Source: an uncultured Collinsella sp.
Lineage (GTDB): Bacteria; Actinomycetota; Coriobacteriia; Coriobacteriales; Coriobacteriaceae
Assembly (NCBI GenBank): GCA_900542945.1
Contig: UQPI01000006.1
Location: 1-63,991 of the forward strand
DNA length: 63,991 nucleotides
Direction of reading: 5' to 3'
Both the position numbers and the translations under genes were made by a program. Of the stretch, positions 63,210 through 63,991 are shown in pieces (positions within the stretch are counted from its first letter, which is position 1; every line of letters begins with the position of its first letter). The notes beneath the pieces are model-generated. The model was not told the DNA's origin. It did no database searches and worked only from the letters and a program-made list of their open reading frames with translations.

Positions 63210-63991
63210 TTATTTCTTTAGCGCGTCGATTTGAGACGTGTTGGGGATAAGCTCCGTTGCGCAGGACCACCAGCCGTTTTGCTGGGCAGCGTCGGCAAGC
63301 CTTTCGGCCATGGCGGCGGTGTCGCAAATGGCAAACGAGCAGGCACCCGATCCGCACACATCTACAGCAACGGTGCCGTCCTGTTTATGCAGCCAATCGA
63401 GAACCGTTTGAATCTGCGGCTCCATCTGTGCGGAAATGACACCCAGGTTGTTATGGATGAGCGCATATGCCGTCTCGGCATCACCAGCACGCAAGGCAGA
63501 AGCCATCGCGCCGGGCTTGTCCGCAGGCACCGGGGCCTCGTCAAAACGTCGATAGGCTTCAATTGTCGAAACGCTCGCCTTCCGCGGCTTAACCAGCACG
63601 ACGGGTGTCGCAGGCAGTGCGGGATACTCGGTTGCCAGCACGTCTCCCCCACCCACGTAGAACGCAGGGCTCGCGTGCAAAAAGAACGGGACGTCAGCGC
63701 CAATGCCCCGTGCAATGTCGTCGAGCGCGGAGTCGGTGCGATCAATGCCCCAGAGCTCCGCCAAGGCGACAATGACCGCGGCCGCATCCGTCGAGGGGCC
63801 GCCCAAACCGGCGCACAATGGAATGCGCTTCTCAATCGTCACGCAGATGTTTGCCTCGCGACCATAATGCTCGGCCATAGCAACCGCAGCCCGATACGCC
63901 GTATTCTTTTGCATGGGAAAGTCAGATGCCGGAACCGTCTGGACGGTCAGCGCCTGCGCCGGCGTGACCGTCACGGTATCGGAAAGACCGA
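63210..63991 (-). CDS. ispE: 4-diphosphocytidyl-2-C-methyl-D-erythritol kinase, 5' end off the window
   Basis: Fourth step of the MEP pathway, a GHMP-family kinase. About 260 C-terminal codons are present; the frame runs open to the right edge, so the N-terminus is missing. Seen: the ATP-binding loop LCAGLGGPSTDAAAVIVALAELW, which in most members reads GLGGGSSDAA, and the C-terminal GHMP motif VCGSGACSFAICDTAA. The Pro and Thr in the loop are unusual but retain the Gly-x-Gly core. It ends 50 bases before tRNA-Pro. Together with ispD and ispF 16 kb away it completes three steps of the same route. Confidence 0.93.
   Translation of the reverse strand, partial: GLSDTVTVTPAQALTVQTVPASDFPMQKNTAYRAAVAMAEHYGREANICVTIEKRIPLCAGLGGPSTDAAAVIVALAELWGIDRTDSALDDIARGIGADVPFFLHASPAFYVGGGDVLATEYPALPATPVVLVKPRKASVSTIEAYRRFDEAPVPADKPGAMASALRAGDAETAYALIHNNLGVISAQMEPQIQTVLDWLHKQDGTVAVDVCGSGACSFAICDTAAMAERLADAAQQNGWWSCATELIPNTSQIDALKK

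Overview
The window is about 64 kb of high-GC bacterial chromosome, dense in genes, with most housekeeping genes on the minus strand. The gene set points to a gut actinobacterium of the class Coriobacteriia, most likely Collinsella: a FeoA-FeoB fusion, DisA, a lone TatA, the MEP genes ispD/ispF/ispE, a single EIIA-Glc protein, and a tRNA-tuf-secE-nusG-rplKA cluster. The assignment comes from recognising protein sequences and gene order, not from a search.

Layout. 0-10.8 kb: rpoC, rpoB, galU, rplL and rplJ, all minus, with a ribosomal L10 leader and attenuator. 11-24 kb: metabolic and transport genes (aminotransferase, deoxyinosine glycosylase, alpha-amylase-family enzyme, SotB-like exporter, FeoAB, esterase-like hydrolase, EIIA, AsnRS, regulator). 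24-32.3 kb, plus strand: a lipoprotein-permease-ATPase ABC transporter, an MscS channel, a cytoplasmic ParB-like/BMP fusion protein overlapping a phosphoesterase gene, and an ECF sigma factor with a DUF4179 partner. 32.7-34.2 kb: the wreck of a leucine operon (leuA' joined to 'leuB) whose leucine-rich leader peptide, attenuator and promoter still look intact. 34.3-38.7 kb: rplA, rplK, nusG, secE, tRNA-Trp, rpmG, tuf and tRNAs Met, Thr and Tyr. 38.7-43.3 kb: an accessory segment with palindromic repeats, a GmrSD/DUF262-type putative restriction protein, tRNA-Thr and a DNA-binding HTH fused to a HipA-like kinase. 43.3-49 kb: Rae1-like nuclease, rlmB, cysS, ispF, ispD and disA. 49-54.3 kb: Mn riboswitch with mntP, hipBA, pepD and a RelB/DinJ-PIN toxin-antitoxin pair. 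54.3-64 kb: clpC, a DUF2798 protein, thrE, lysS with an extra tRNA-binding domain, greA, tatA, tRNA-Pro and the 3' part of ispE.

The most notable points are these. The RNA polymerase beta' subunit carries a C-terminal domain resembling the alpha-subunit CTD, with the DNA-contacting Arg, Asn, Gly and Lys positions retained. The leu operon has been destroyed but its attenuation leader survives. An HTH-HipA-like single-gene system sits behind a long inverted repeat. A cytosolic ParB-like/BMP protein is coupled to a phosphoesterase. At least six families of intergenic palindromes occur, some in several copies, and one pair keeps its stem pairing although the inner arm sequences differ.
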